DNA from: Strongylocentrotus droebachiensis
Taxonomy: Eukaryota > Echinodermata > Echinoidea > Camarodonta > Strongylocentrotidae
Reading direction: 5' to 3'
NCBI GenBank assembly: GCA_035222895.1
Contig: JAVYIG010006559.1
Location: 1-64,000 of the forward strand
Length of the DNA: 64,000 nt
In this document: one piece after another, positions 1-11,921 of the stretch
Layout: each line of letters begins with the position of its first letter
Position numbering within the stretch: position 1 is the first letter of the stretch
Made by a program: the position numbers and the translations under genes
Notes under the pieces: model-generated
What the model was told of the DNA's origin: nothing
Database searches by the model: none
What the model saw: only the letters and a program-made list of their open reading frames with translations

Positions 1-2659
1 TTAAGTAGATGAACACATTTTTATGTTCCAACATCCTTAATATTCATCTAGTAATTATAAAATCTGAACAATTTTGAATACAGGTAAACAATACATTTTA
101 AGTACAATGGATCGAATCTGATAATCCATTCATTAAATCGTGGATACTTTTAGATGACAATTTCATTATATAACTAAAATGTGGGCACCAAAGACAAATA
201 ATATTTGACACAAAAGCACACATAAATACATAAATTAATCTTTAATCAGTTGTGTATGTAAAGTGTGAATTTGGACCGACATTTTTGAAGAAAACAAATC
301 TGCATATTCACAAGAAAAATGACTTAAGTGGCAGCAATTAGTCACATAAATAAATATCTAAGACATGAAAAGCCAGCTTTGTAGAAGATCAATGATGACA
401 ATTATATATAAATAAATAATACACCATCTGAGTATTAAATGAATATATTTGGCTCCTGTTTGATATTCAATAAAACTTATAGGATTATGTTAATGAATCA
501 ATAATTTGTTGAAAGTGAAATCATGAGAAAACAAATACTCTTGAAAAAGAATTAGTGACAGAAATACAGAAACAGTATGATAGAAGGTTCCTAGAGAGGG
601 GAAAAAAGGGTACTGCCAAGATAAAGTTTCAAATGCCATCATCAACCCCGACATACATCACTTACAGACATGCAATCATTCTTCCAAAAGAAATTGAAAA
701 AGAAATGTGACAAAAAGAGAGAAACCAAACCTTATGTTTGAATACAAGACAAAATAAAGTAAGCAATCAAGCACATAAATGAGTTTGGATTTCAAGTAAC
801 ACTGGTGACAAATTACATGTGCACTCTGTGTAAAAAAACAAATATGGTTAGTATTTATGTACAATGTTGACAAATCTAACATAAACTCCTTAAAAATAGC
901 ACCAGTGAAGTTTTAGTGTTAGTGTTAGTGTCATGACATACACCATATGGCATGATCGACCAGACAACATGACACGCACAAACATCTCTTCTAGACTAAC
1001 CTCAGAATACGTGTAGGTAGATACATTTCGTTGCATTTTGATAAAATCAGAAAGAAAAAAAATGTTTGAACAATTACTGATTCTGATGCTAAAATTGATT
1101 CCTACGAAATTTCCTATGAATAGGCCGACAAACGGCTCTAAAACTGGAACAAAAAAATCTAGTGGATTAACTCGCTGACAAGGACATTAGTAAAACAGAA
1201 ACACATAAATATAATCAAGTTCATGGCCACTGCAAACCTGTAATGGTATATAAGTAGTACAAACAATCAATTTTGGTCACACACTATAGAATTCCTCTAT
1301 AATAATTTACTTTATCTAGGTACATGCCTGAATACATATGTATAGAATACAAGACTTGAGTTCAAATTTCAAAATATAAATTTATAGCTTCATTTTGGCA
1401 CAATGTATTATAAAGAGAAAAGCAACGTGTATTACAATTTCAAGTAGAGAACTCTGATGCAAGGTTGAGAATTAAGGACTAGCATGTTCAATTTTCTCAT
1501 CAACTATATTTGATTCCAAGGAAAGGAAAGGAAAGGGAAGGGGGGGGGGGGGGGGAGAGTGAACTGTAATATGTGGTTGTTATTTTTTTTTTACCTGATT
1601 GCTATGAAAGCATAAATGCTTGTAAGTAAGCAACCAGACGGCCGAGGGACCTGGTAATGACTGTCTGGACATAGAACATCCACAGATGAATGGCCAGTGT
1701 TTAAACACATTTTACTTTATTTTTTTTTGTTAATGATTACTGATAACATTATCTTCTAGTACTACGAGATAGCACAGAAATATTTATTACTGATGAAGGT
1801 TGCAGCTTCTTTGACAGGAGATTCTTATGATATATCAAGAAAATGATATCAAACTGAATGATGATTTGTGAAGGGTTTAAATTACTACATTTGCATAACA
1901 AAAATCTCTGAGTCTTCCTGCACGAGTAATGCATAAGGTGATAGCAAGCTTGGTCAGTGAATACACATAACTGGTTTAAGAGCAACAACAAAACAGTTGT
2001 GCAAAACACTAACTGTTATATATTTTCCTTTTGAACTACAGAGTTGTTGAAAGTTTAAATTTTCTTCAAAAATGTACTTGATAAAATATCCCACCCACTT
2101 AGTGTCTGATAAAGTCTTCAAAATTATAACAAGAAAGCAAAAAACTTGCAATAACAATGTTAAAGAGCACATAAATCAAGTTCTCTCGATAAACTCACAA
2201 GAAATTAAGAAAATATACAAATCTGCTACAATCGTGCATGTGTGATGTATCCACAAATAAATTAATCCAACATATAAATCTAAACATATGATTGGATGAA
2301 TCAATCAAAATAAAATCTCCAAGTAAAATAGAATCTACTCCGAATAATAACAAAAATCTTGCTATAATTGAGCTCATTAAAGGTGTGTGTTTCATAAATA
2401 AATAAAAAAAATATGATGTCTTTCCACTATGATTTTGTTTGCAAGGACATGCTGATGAAAGGAAAACGGACAAGCTATCAACCACAGCTAAGAGTCCAAT
2501 AATGAGGTTGAATTCACCTTCAGTATGATAGACCTTGTGATCCACAGTCCGGTGACATATCAGAATACACTCCTAACATAATTCCAGAGTTCATGTACTG
2601 GCTTGATTAGATAGGTATATTAAGTCAAGGCTCAGTCAGATACGTAATGCACTTTAGCC
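1..2659. other. AT-rich flank, no gene recognised
   Basis: Downstream side of the syntrophin gene. Contents: AT-rich unique-looking sequence, an A/G tract ending in a run of about 16 G (1520-1560) and short TG-poor simple repeats. Open frames up to 116 codons have no recognisable domain and a low-complexity composition. The distal 3' UTR could extend into this part. Confidence 0.5.
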
Positions 2660-3048
2660 AATTCTCGCTACCCCAAATAGCGATTCTGCCGAGATCCGGG
2701 GAAAATCCTGAAAACGCGCATTGCATTATGGGATAGCTTTTCGACATTACAGCTTCCTGTGCAGGCGTTCGTGATCACAACCCTCTCTTTCACGGTAGAG
2801 TTTAACGGCCTTTTGTGCTAAAGTCACTAATTCTGCCCGAAGCTTTCCATTGCATATTATAATCTGTACAAATTACACTGATTGGCATCGATTTTAGCGT
2901 GCGTGAAAACTCTGCACAGCGAACACAGGCGCTAGCGCCAGCGGGATGGGACTCTATACCGGAAGTTGTAGTGACGACCCGAGAGAGTGAAAATTACCTC
3001 GTCTCGCGAATTTCGAGATTTTCGTACCTATTTAGGGTAGCGAGAATT
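2660..3048. mobile_element. Inverted-repeat element (MITE-like), 389 bp
   Basis: The ends are inverted copies: AATTCTCGCTACCCCAAATA at 2660-2679 against the reverse complement of 3029-3048 (one mismatch, T for C). The interior is CpG-rich relative to the flanks. No clear target duplication was found, so exact ends and superfamily are unknown. It sits just beyond the likely syntrophin 3' UTR. Confidence 0.6.
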
Positions 3049-3688
3049 CTTCCTTCAATTCACAGCTCAAATTTTCGACATATCCCTACATCTTCCTCAA
3101 AAGCAATATTTGATTTTGTATCATACATTAATCACCTCCCATATATCCCTAGCATTTCCTACTTGAAGGACATTATCTGCACTGAATCCAACAAGCAATG
3201 TTTCACTTAATTCCATTGTGAGTTGTCAAGTCATAAGATGTCATCAAGATTCTTTCTTATTGCAAAGACTATAAGATCTTTGGCAAACCTGTGTACAGGT
3301 CTCGACATCAGACATACTGTTTAGCTTCTGAGTTGTACTGATTACTAAACTGCTGGATGGAACAGAAATCAAGGTTTTCATCTTTAAAAAAAAAAAAATC
3401 CATGAAAATTATAGATATCATCTAGGATCTAGAATTTCTTCATAACTGCAAGTTTTCTGCCAAAATAGAAGAACTAGACATGAGCAAACGATGTTGAATG
3501 CCACAATATAATATTTCCCTATGACTCCACCTCCCTTTCTGTGGCCTCATCTTCTCTGCTGGCCACATCATGCTCATGTTTGTCTATGAACCGATCAGCT
3601 GTATCAGCCCGGCTCTGTTATACTCCAGCACAGCACTACTCCTGTGAACCTTGCCTGAGCTTTTCCCGTTCTTCTAATCTATCTGGTG

Positions 3689-3757
3689 CAGGTCTTCTAT
3701 GCTATCAGGTCCAGGTCTTCTGTGCTATTAGGTCCAAGTCTTCGATATTACCAGGTC
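3689..3757. repeat. 23-bp minisatellite, three copies
   Basis: Three adjacent 23-bp units beginning CAGGTCTTCT, CAGGTCTTCT and CAAGTCTTCG at 3689, 3712 and 3735, diverging from left to right. It lies about 125 bp downstream of the syntrophin stop, probably in the 3' UTR. Confidence 0.8.
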
Positions 3758-3834
3758 CAAGCCATGCACACCGAGACAGTTTGGTTGGCTGGTCTGTAGG
3801 ACTGTGATTGGGCAGGGTTGCGCTGCTCCATTTC

Positions 3835-3848
3835 GTTACCATGGCAAC
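3835..3848. promoter_or_regulatory. RFX-type X-box palindrome
   Basis: GTTACCATGGCAAC fits the RFX consensus GTNRCC-N2-RGYAAC exactly and is nearly palindromic. It lies 34 bp past the syntrophin stop. Function is inferred from motif match only. Confidence 0.4.
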
Positions 3849-3881
3849 CAACTGCAAAGGTCAGTCAGGGTGGAGTCCTTA

Positions 3882-3974
3882 TCAGGCAAAGAGACCCATC
3901 CTCGTGACCTTTGCGCTGAGAAAGGTATGGATGATGAAGACAATAGGCTTGGGACAACCATGGAGATCCAACTC
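3882..3974 (-). CDS. SNTB1-like: Syntrophin exon E: C-terminus and stop
   Basis: The last coding exon is short and easy to miss. The acceptor is TTAACTTCAG at 3975-3984, with a pyrimidine-rich tract above it. It reads in phase 0 [17 protein letters not shown], then [13 protein letters not shown] and TGA (3882-3884), 30 residues. This is the near-invariant syntrophin C-terminus ([23 protein letters not shown]). The 3' UTR must continue below 3881; its end is not evident. Confidence 0.92.
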   Translation of the reverse strand, partial: ELDLHGCPKPIVFIIHTFLSAKVTRMGLFA

Positions 3975-6900
3975 CTGAAGTTAAAAGAAGAGAAATTAAA
4001 TCATGTTATTATATTCAATATTTTTAAAGTATTTCATTTCTTTAAAAAAAAAGCAATTGATATGTAAGTTTTCTCAACAGATGTTCATTGAGATGCTGCT
4101 TGTAAGTGTCAGCTTGCATGGTGATGTAGATTTACAGTAGGCTTGCGGGTGCAAACTCCTGACGACGGATAGTCAACCTGTTCGAAACGTCAAGCCACTC
4201 CCGCCACTCATCCTCTCCAAGCGTTATAGTTCTCCTTAGAACTATAAGCTAAGAAAGATAACCAACAATCTTTTTCAAGACTACACAAACAGTCCTTTTC
4301 AGAACTACACATCCTCAAGAAAGATTACAGAAAGTCTTTTTCAGGACTCCTCAATCCTCTCTCTCTCTCTCACATGGTGCACCCGCTAGCCTACTGTGTA
4401 GATGTTCCATTTGTTTCATTCAACAGTTTTATTAACATTAAAAGTTTCATTATTTCATCTTTTTCAACATCATAACCGGTAGGTTGTTTTACCGGTTCCA
4501 ATTCTAACACATGTCCTATATTTGGCTGAGACAAGCTCATGTTTATTTTTGGAGTAAAATGGCTCATATATGATGTGAAACATAATATGAATTATTTATT
4601 TGTAATTGTAAGAATTGAAATTGAAATTGATATACTCTCCCCAGGGCCCTGTTTCACAAAGCTTGTTATCAATAACAAATGATAAATTTCTATGACAAAT
4701 TTGCTCTCAGCCAATATAACAGTTATTGCAATGACGAACCTTCGTCATTGCCTTGTTTTCGTTCACATTCTGCCCCATTAATATTCTCCTCCTTAGTGTT
4801 TTCCTTATCGTTATCGTCAGGAAATCGCATTCGTTTTGCACGTAGTGTTTGTTATTCCTAGTTAGGTGCTTTCCTCATGTCCTTTTCATTTCAAATTTCA
4901 AAGGCATAGTCTCTACCATCTCATCAAGGTCACCTACTTTTTCGATTTTCGAAATCACTCACGCATAACCATCCAGGCGCCATTTTGTCCGTTTCTGGTC
5001 CATTTTAAGGCCTTTCTTTCTACCTTCCTATCTCCACTATCCTAGATCCTACACACTTCTAACTATTTTCTCTAGATAGTCTAAGAGATGTTCTTTAATC
5101 TGCGACGTATAACCTGCCCTTCAAAATGCCATCCTTATACTCAAAAATTCAAATCTGAAACCGTCTCCGTCAACAATCTCTCAAATTCTTGAAAAAATGA
5201 CCCCTAAATAATCTAAAACTGCCATAACTTTCTCATATAAATTCCGTTTTGTATTTAAATCTTACAGTATCTTTATTTCATAATTGCACATAGCCATGCC
5301 AAATTTCACGCTACAATGGTATTGAAAAACATAAATAGCGCCCTCTAAAATTCTGGGAATTGGCTTTCTTTCTATGGCCGTATCTCCATTATGGCTTGGC
5401 AGATCCGTACCCTTTTTTGGATTTAGATACTTGAGGATATGCCCTTTCCAGCCATATACAAAATTATATACACTAACACTGACCGACTTTGAGAAAAATG
5501 CCCTCAAAATTCGCCATTTTCAAGAAAATTCCAAAATAACTTCAACTTGCTCTAAAATGGCGATCTTTGTACCAACGTCAATGAAATTTAGCAGACACAT
5601 GTATCCATATACGTGACAACTGTCTGCCAAGTTTGGTAAAATTCAAATATGTCAGCGCAAAGTTATCTCCAAAAATGATGAATTTACTATGCATTACGTA
5701 ATAGCGCGTTTAATGCGTGCAATACATTGCGCGCAGATGACATTGGTGTCAAACTGACCGCAATGAAGTGCCCTTTCAAATGATACCAAGTATGGTATAT
5801 GTTCACACAGAAAATTGTGAGTAAATCGCATTTGAACAAGGGTCACTATACGAATTCCGCCGAGTTTCCGCCCGATTATAACACTTATCGGCCATGACGT
5901 CATTTTTTCAGACTATTTTTCGCCCCCTAAACATCCTTTTTTTTCCTTGAAAATTTGCAATGACATTCCGAGATGCAATACGCAGAGCACCTCTTGGCCG
6001 GATTTTTGAAATTAGTCAAGGGGGCCATTTAAGACGCCATTTTGTCCTATACATCTATTTTACATCACGTGTTTCGATAGGATTATCATAGAAAAAAAAG
6101 GGTGGTTTACAATAACAACCATGAAATTCTCTTTCTAATGATACCAAATACGGCCCATAAAAAGACGTAAAGAGAGAGAGAAAAAACAATTTAACTCCGG
6201 CCATAATACAGATCCTGCACGTTTTCCGCCCATTCATTACACGCATTGTCTATGGGGCATATCGGGTTCACGCTTTTGGCCCCCAGAACGAACTTGATTG
6301 TAATGTCAAACATGCACCAAATCCCATTGGTTTGTGCACGCAGTGCTTGCGAGCCCTTTCTAGGTTCTTTCCCCTATCCCAATTTCTTTCAAACTTCGTA
6401 GGCATAGTACCATCCAATCAAGGTCACTGTTGATGCCTTTCTTTCGCCCTACCTATCTCCAATATCACAGAAGCTACAGACTTCGTGCAAATTGCTCTGG
6501 ATAGTCGGAGAGAAGCTCTTTCGTTTGACACGTAGAAACACGACGTCATTGCACGCACATCGTTCTGACACGATTGCATTTCTAGTTGTAACTTGTTATT
6601 GATAACAAGTTTTATGAAACAGGGCCCTGATCTCTGGAAAGCCTTTGGCTATGAGTTCATAACGCTATCTTCATGCAAAATAGCTTCAGGAAATATTTTA
6701 TTTAGTATCAAATGAAAAATAAGATGCTTCAGAGAAACTGTGAACAGATCTTACTCCTATTAAATGACTAGCAGGCAACAATATCAACATTAAATGCTAG
6801 CTTGGAGCCCAAATGAATACTGATGATTGATTTAGGGGTATCCTTTATAACAACAAGGAATACTTGATCCATTTGTCATTCCAATTTATTAGATGTTGGT

Positions 6901-9900
6901 TTTGTATTGTTTAATGCCGGTGGCCACAGTTTTCTATTTATCCAAGTCCCTATTCTACATACATACTATACTACTTGCAGAGAACAGGACAAAAATAGGT
7001 ATAATTATCCCTTTGTGGCAACAATAAATGTATTTGTCATACATGCCCAATGGCAATCATTCGAGATGAGTCAGATGCATTATGAGATCTTTGAAAACCT
7101 GAAGCATGATAATAAAAGCGATTACATATCTCTAATGTCCCGTGGCCAAGAACCATTACCTGATACAAAACATGAAAGGATAGTAAAATATGGCCTGTCC
7201 TCATCAGCTTGAGTTTTCAAATAACCCGCTATTTTAACTACCAGTACCCCGATCGCAAATTAGCCAGTCAATTTGCATCTTCATCAGCCTGCAGTTGCAA
7301 TTAGCGGGATATTCGGTCGAGAAAATATCCCAAGAAATCTTGTCTTGTTTCCAAAATATCCTGCTATCTCCCAAATAGCGGACTAATTTGCCCCCGTCCG
7401 AGCTAGTTAGTGATGAACATATCAGTCTGGTGAAGGTGCAATTTTGAGCTTCGGGGTAATATCCTGAGTCTGAAAATAGCGGAACATGTGGCAAACCCGA
7501 GCTGATGAAGACAGGCCTATTGGGGCTATATCTGTAGTCTATAATGAAGCCTCTGGGTACTAAAGCACTTGAGATAAATGTCTTTATTTTTGCGGCCTTT
7601 TTACTAAGATCTTCATGCCATATGAGTAAAGGTCAAATATGTTTTCTCTCTCATAAGAGACATTCCCTCACATTTAGATGAGAAGTTTAAACTTTGGGCA
7701 TATAATACAATGAAACCTGTCTGTAAAGACCACCCAAGGGAGACAAGAAAAGTGGTCTTTACAGACATGTGGTCTTTATGTACAGGTTTCTTAGTACATG
7801 TTTCAATGAGAAACCATTTTCAAGGGAAACAAAAAAATGTGGTCTTTGTAGACAGGTGGTTGCTCAACCAGTTTTGACCGGCTGTATCAAGATTTGAAAG
7901 GAACATTTTATCTTGGAAGATATGGCTTTAATGGTCGATAACACTTCAGTGAAGAACATGAAGCTTGACTTTTCAAGGAAAACAGTCTACATCAAGAGTG
8001 AAATAGTGTGCACATCACTCATTTTTACTAATTTCTTATTCACTTAGAAGAAATTTACATTAAAAAGAAAAGAAGGTCGCCACCCTAGCTACTTCTGAAA
8101 GAAGTCAAATATGTAAATTTGAAGCCCAACCCGAAATGAACAGCCTTGCAGAAGGTACATTGGCTGAAATCATCCGTTTATGTAGGCCATATCTGAATAA
8201 AACCTACAAAGTGACATATTAAGGAGAAAGAAGGACCTTATGAAGAAAGTAAAATTCATGAATACATATCTACATGGATTCCGGCACTTCTAGGAACTTA
8301 ACCTTCACAAAGAGGTGACCACTTTTAAACATATTTGACAATACCTTAGTGGTGTTCAATCAACAGAATGAATTCAAAAAGATACCCCCACATCCTTCTC
8401 AACTGAAATGTACATGACAAACGCATAAGGGGAAGACAAGCTAAGAGATGGACGGACTGCGTCGAGGCGGACTGCAACAACAGACAACTTGACTCCCTGA
8501 CTAAAGCCACTAGGCTGACAGAAGACAGGAAGGCGTGGCAAGCCATTGTGAAACAGAAGCCATCATACATCCATCCCAGTGATGGTGTGGACTGCTTAAG
8601 TCAAGTCAAGTAGTGGTGTTCTACTTTCTCTTTTATTATGGTGTGGGTTGCTGTGTACTTACAAACTCTCCCTCTCCTGCTCCAAAGTCCAGCCAGAGCA
8701 ACCTCTTGGAGTCGTCTGAAGAGTACCGGAGCTTCTCAAAGGGGTACGTCCAGAGCATATTGAGTTGATTGGTGTGGTCAACCTGACCGTCGGCCGTAGG
8801 GACACTCAGAGTGAAACCATTCTCAAAGTGGATCCGTAACCTGGTTTCCCTTCCGTTCCATGCTGCAGCTAGATGACAAAGAAAACAATTCAACAACTTG
8901 TTATTATTATTAACATTATTATCAATTTGGCGTCACCTAGCTGTGTCTGGGAGGCCAAAAGCAAACTGAATCACTGTAACCCTCAGGTCTCTCCTCCCAA
9001 TAAAACTGATTGGGGGTGTGCAGGTGACCCACTACAACGGGTTTCCCCCTATTCTTATACGAATATTGCAGTGGGTTCTACGTGAAAAGGTGGTGGCTCT
9101 CCTCTACATGGGGCCTCCATTTAACGTCCTATCCGAGGGACAGATTTTGCCATGAACATCTTGAGGGCATAGGTTGTTTTTTATGTAAGAATCTATTGTT
9201 GTTGCTGTTGAAACACTTGTTACCTAAAATGAATTCCATAGGCACCGTGACTCTGAAAGAAATTCTAGAGGCAACATGCCATCTTTAACAATTTATTTTT
9301 ATCTAAATGTTTATAATTCAAGTGTATGTTTTAATTAAGATAAGCAACCAGAAGACCTACAGCTTTCAGGCCTATCCAAGGGACCCGTTGATTAGAGCCT
9401 TTATGATGGTGTATCAACTTGGCGTAAACTCAGGACCTTCCTGTTTATGAGACACCTGCTCCACTCCTGAGCCATCCAAGTAATAACATATTCCTTTTCT
9501 ACCAATACCTCAGAACTTTAATGTCATAATTCCTGAAATGTCTTTTAAAAGAATGACATATAAGCCTGAAGGCAATTGAAGAGCAAGTGTAATCCATTCA
9601 CAGTACTTTTAAAGCCCCACTGTACTACTTATAGCTACCTGTGCCCTCTATATAGCAAACAATGCCTAATCGGTGACCATTGGTCCCATGATCCCCTTTT
9701 TCTTATGTTAATTGAGAGCTGATTTGATAAGAAAACCACCTGTCAGTGACCTTGCAGGGAGGTCTAATCCCCCCTGGCCAAACTAGTGCAGACAGGCTTT
9801 AAATACTGCACTTTAACTACTTTACATCCAAGTATTATCCAGTATATCTCTATAATGGAGCACAGGCAGATACAGAGCAAGTAGCTCTTGACTTGATCTA

Positions 9901-11878
9901 AATAATAGGTGGCTACTTACGACATGTGACTTCTTTGACAATGAGGGCGGTATTATGTGAGCCTTGTACCAGCTGCCTGGTCCACGCTGCTAAGTCTCTC
10001 CTTGTCTCGACCCTGAAGAGGTGGGCTTCGATACCGCTGCGTGTCCCCGTCCTGGTGCCAAACGTGAGCTCACCGGTTGATCGGGTGAGTGATAGAGTTC
10101 CTTTAGGACTACCTGAGTATATTAATCTGGAGATGAGAGAAGATGAGACAAAGAATGCAACATTGGTTTATTGTAGTACTATACGGATGATAACTTTCCT
10201 TGGTATAAAATCCTTGAAGATTTAAAAGTTAACACAGTAAATCTGGCATATGGGTTGAGATAGTTCCTTTAGGACTACCTGAGTATATTAATATGTAGAT
10301 ATATGAGAGAAGATAAGACAAAGAATGCATCTTTAGTTTATTGTAGTACTATACTGATTACCGGTATGAATTTCAAAAGTATAAAATCCTGGAAGATTTG
10401 AAAATTAACATAGTAAATATGGCAAGTTTCAGATGAGTATCTTTCTGATAAATATGTGTATAGTTCTACACCACTGACCCATTGGCAATTTCAAGCGCTT
10501 AAATAGAATGAATATAGTATGAATTAATAGAAACATAGTATGAATCACTGTACAAATGTGACAACTATAATTAATAGTGGCAAAAATATCTTGGGATGGG
10601 GTCTACCCAAAATGCATTCTAGTATAAAATAGTAGACTTAAACTACACTCTGATTGCATATTTCAAGAGCAATAATAGAGATGGGGAAACAAATTTGCAA
10701 CCATCAATGCCAGCACGTCATACTAGTCCCCATCGCCATTTAATACCAAGGTGCATTGCAAGGATGAAAATTCATTCCAAGAAATATGGCTCTGGGCAGG
10801 TAATTCAATGTACTGTCAAGGGCAGATAATTGGACTCAATTACAAATGGACCTAAATATTAAAAATTAACTCTATATCATGTTTTTATGACAAAAGCTTG
10901 GATAGATAATAATACTAATCTGACAGCTGTGGATGGGTAAAGGTTACATAAAAAAGACCTTGAAATTTGCATCTTTCACAATTTTACCAAGATTTTTGTT
11001 AAAGCTTTAAATACACAACGCTTTCATGAAACACAGACCGTCTACAAACAAAAAATAACTTTGCAGTAGACAATTCATGTGCCACATTGAAATGCTGTCA
11101 ATCTACTACAAAATACCAAGAACATCAACAGATCGAGAAACCCTTCCTAGAATGTCAAAAGATGATGATCTTTACATGTGAGAGAGAATCTACCTCTCAC
11201 AAGAAAGCACATCCTTCATACCTAAGATTGGATGAACGAGAAAGCAGATGTATGAGAATTGGATAACGAGTAAGGGCAAAGCTAGGGGCGTAGCTACCTG
11301 GAGGTATAAAGTGGGGGGGGGGGGGTGACACATTTTCCAAATCGTATCAGGGAAAAAATGGTGAATCCATGATTGTTTTTTGCAAATTTGTACATTATCG
11401 TCTTTTTTGTCATCATTTTTATAAATTTGAAAACCACTTTTTGCTTTAAGGGACTTTATTCTGGAGCCCCCATCTGCAAAAATATGTCGTCGGACATCCC
11501 CATTTGCACCCAGACTCCCCCTCGATAGGCATCAGTGTGTGAAGCTGTAAGGATGATGGGGAGAGGTGAAGGTATGCATGGGGGAGAGGTGAAGGTATGC
11601 ATGGAGAAGAGGTGTGATAATGTCTTTCAACCGACTCTACTCTCCGGAAGTTGCATGGATTTAGAGATGCAGTCAGATGTCATTTCACACATCACTTCAA
11701 TGAATGTTCGTTTGTCAACGCCTACACTACAGTGGAATTGGCAGTCACATGCGTGCCTCTTTTTATAATGCATGAGGGGAGCTAGAACAGGGTAGAGAAA
11801 GGGAGAGAAGTAGGAAGATAGAGAGGCAGTGATATAGGGATATTTATCAAAGATGTGCATATGAAATGAAAGAGGGAT

Positions 11879-11921
<43 letters not shown>

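Larger units (their letters stand above)
3049..3881 (-). other. Probable 3' UTR / downstream flank of syntrophin
   Basis: Sequence directly 3' of the stop. The 3541-3881 part is GC-richer than its surroundings and holds a 23-bp minisatellite (3689-3757) and an X-box palindrome (3835-3848). No AATAAA or ATTAAA on the minus strand was seen until about 1783-1788 and 1716-1721, so the cleavage site is undetermined. Open frames here are not supported as coding. Confidence 0.4.
3975..8662 (-). other. Syntrophin intron D-E (4.7 kb)
   Basis: GT-AG intron between the two SU-domain exons. It contains a 2-kb CAGGGCCCTG element (4642-6629), a 326-bp GGCCTGTC element (7192-7517), a hairpin repeat (7710-7866) and a LINE tail (8410-8613). 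The rest is AT-rich without recognisable genes. Confidence 0.9.

Noticed and set aside
2899..3210. 103-codon plus-strand ORF
   Set aside because: It crosses the right end of an inverted-repeat element and has no domain.
4150..4200. Hammerhead-ribozyme-like CTGACGA...CGAAAC
   Set aside because: The stem II register leaves a C-C mismatch at the closing pair and there is no room for stem III, so the fold is not supported.
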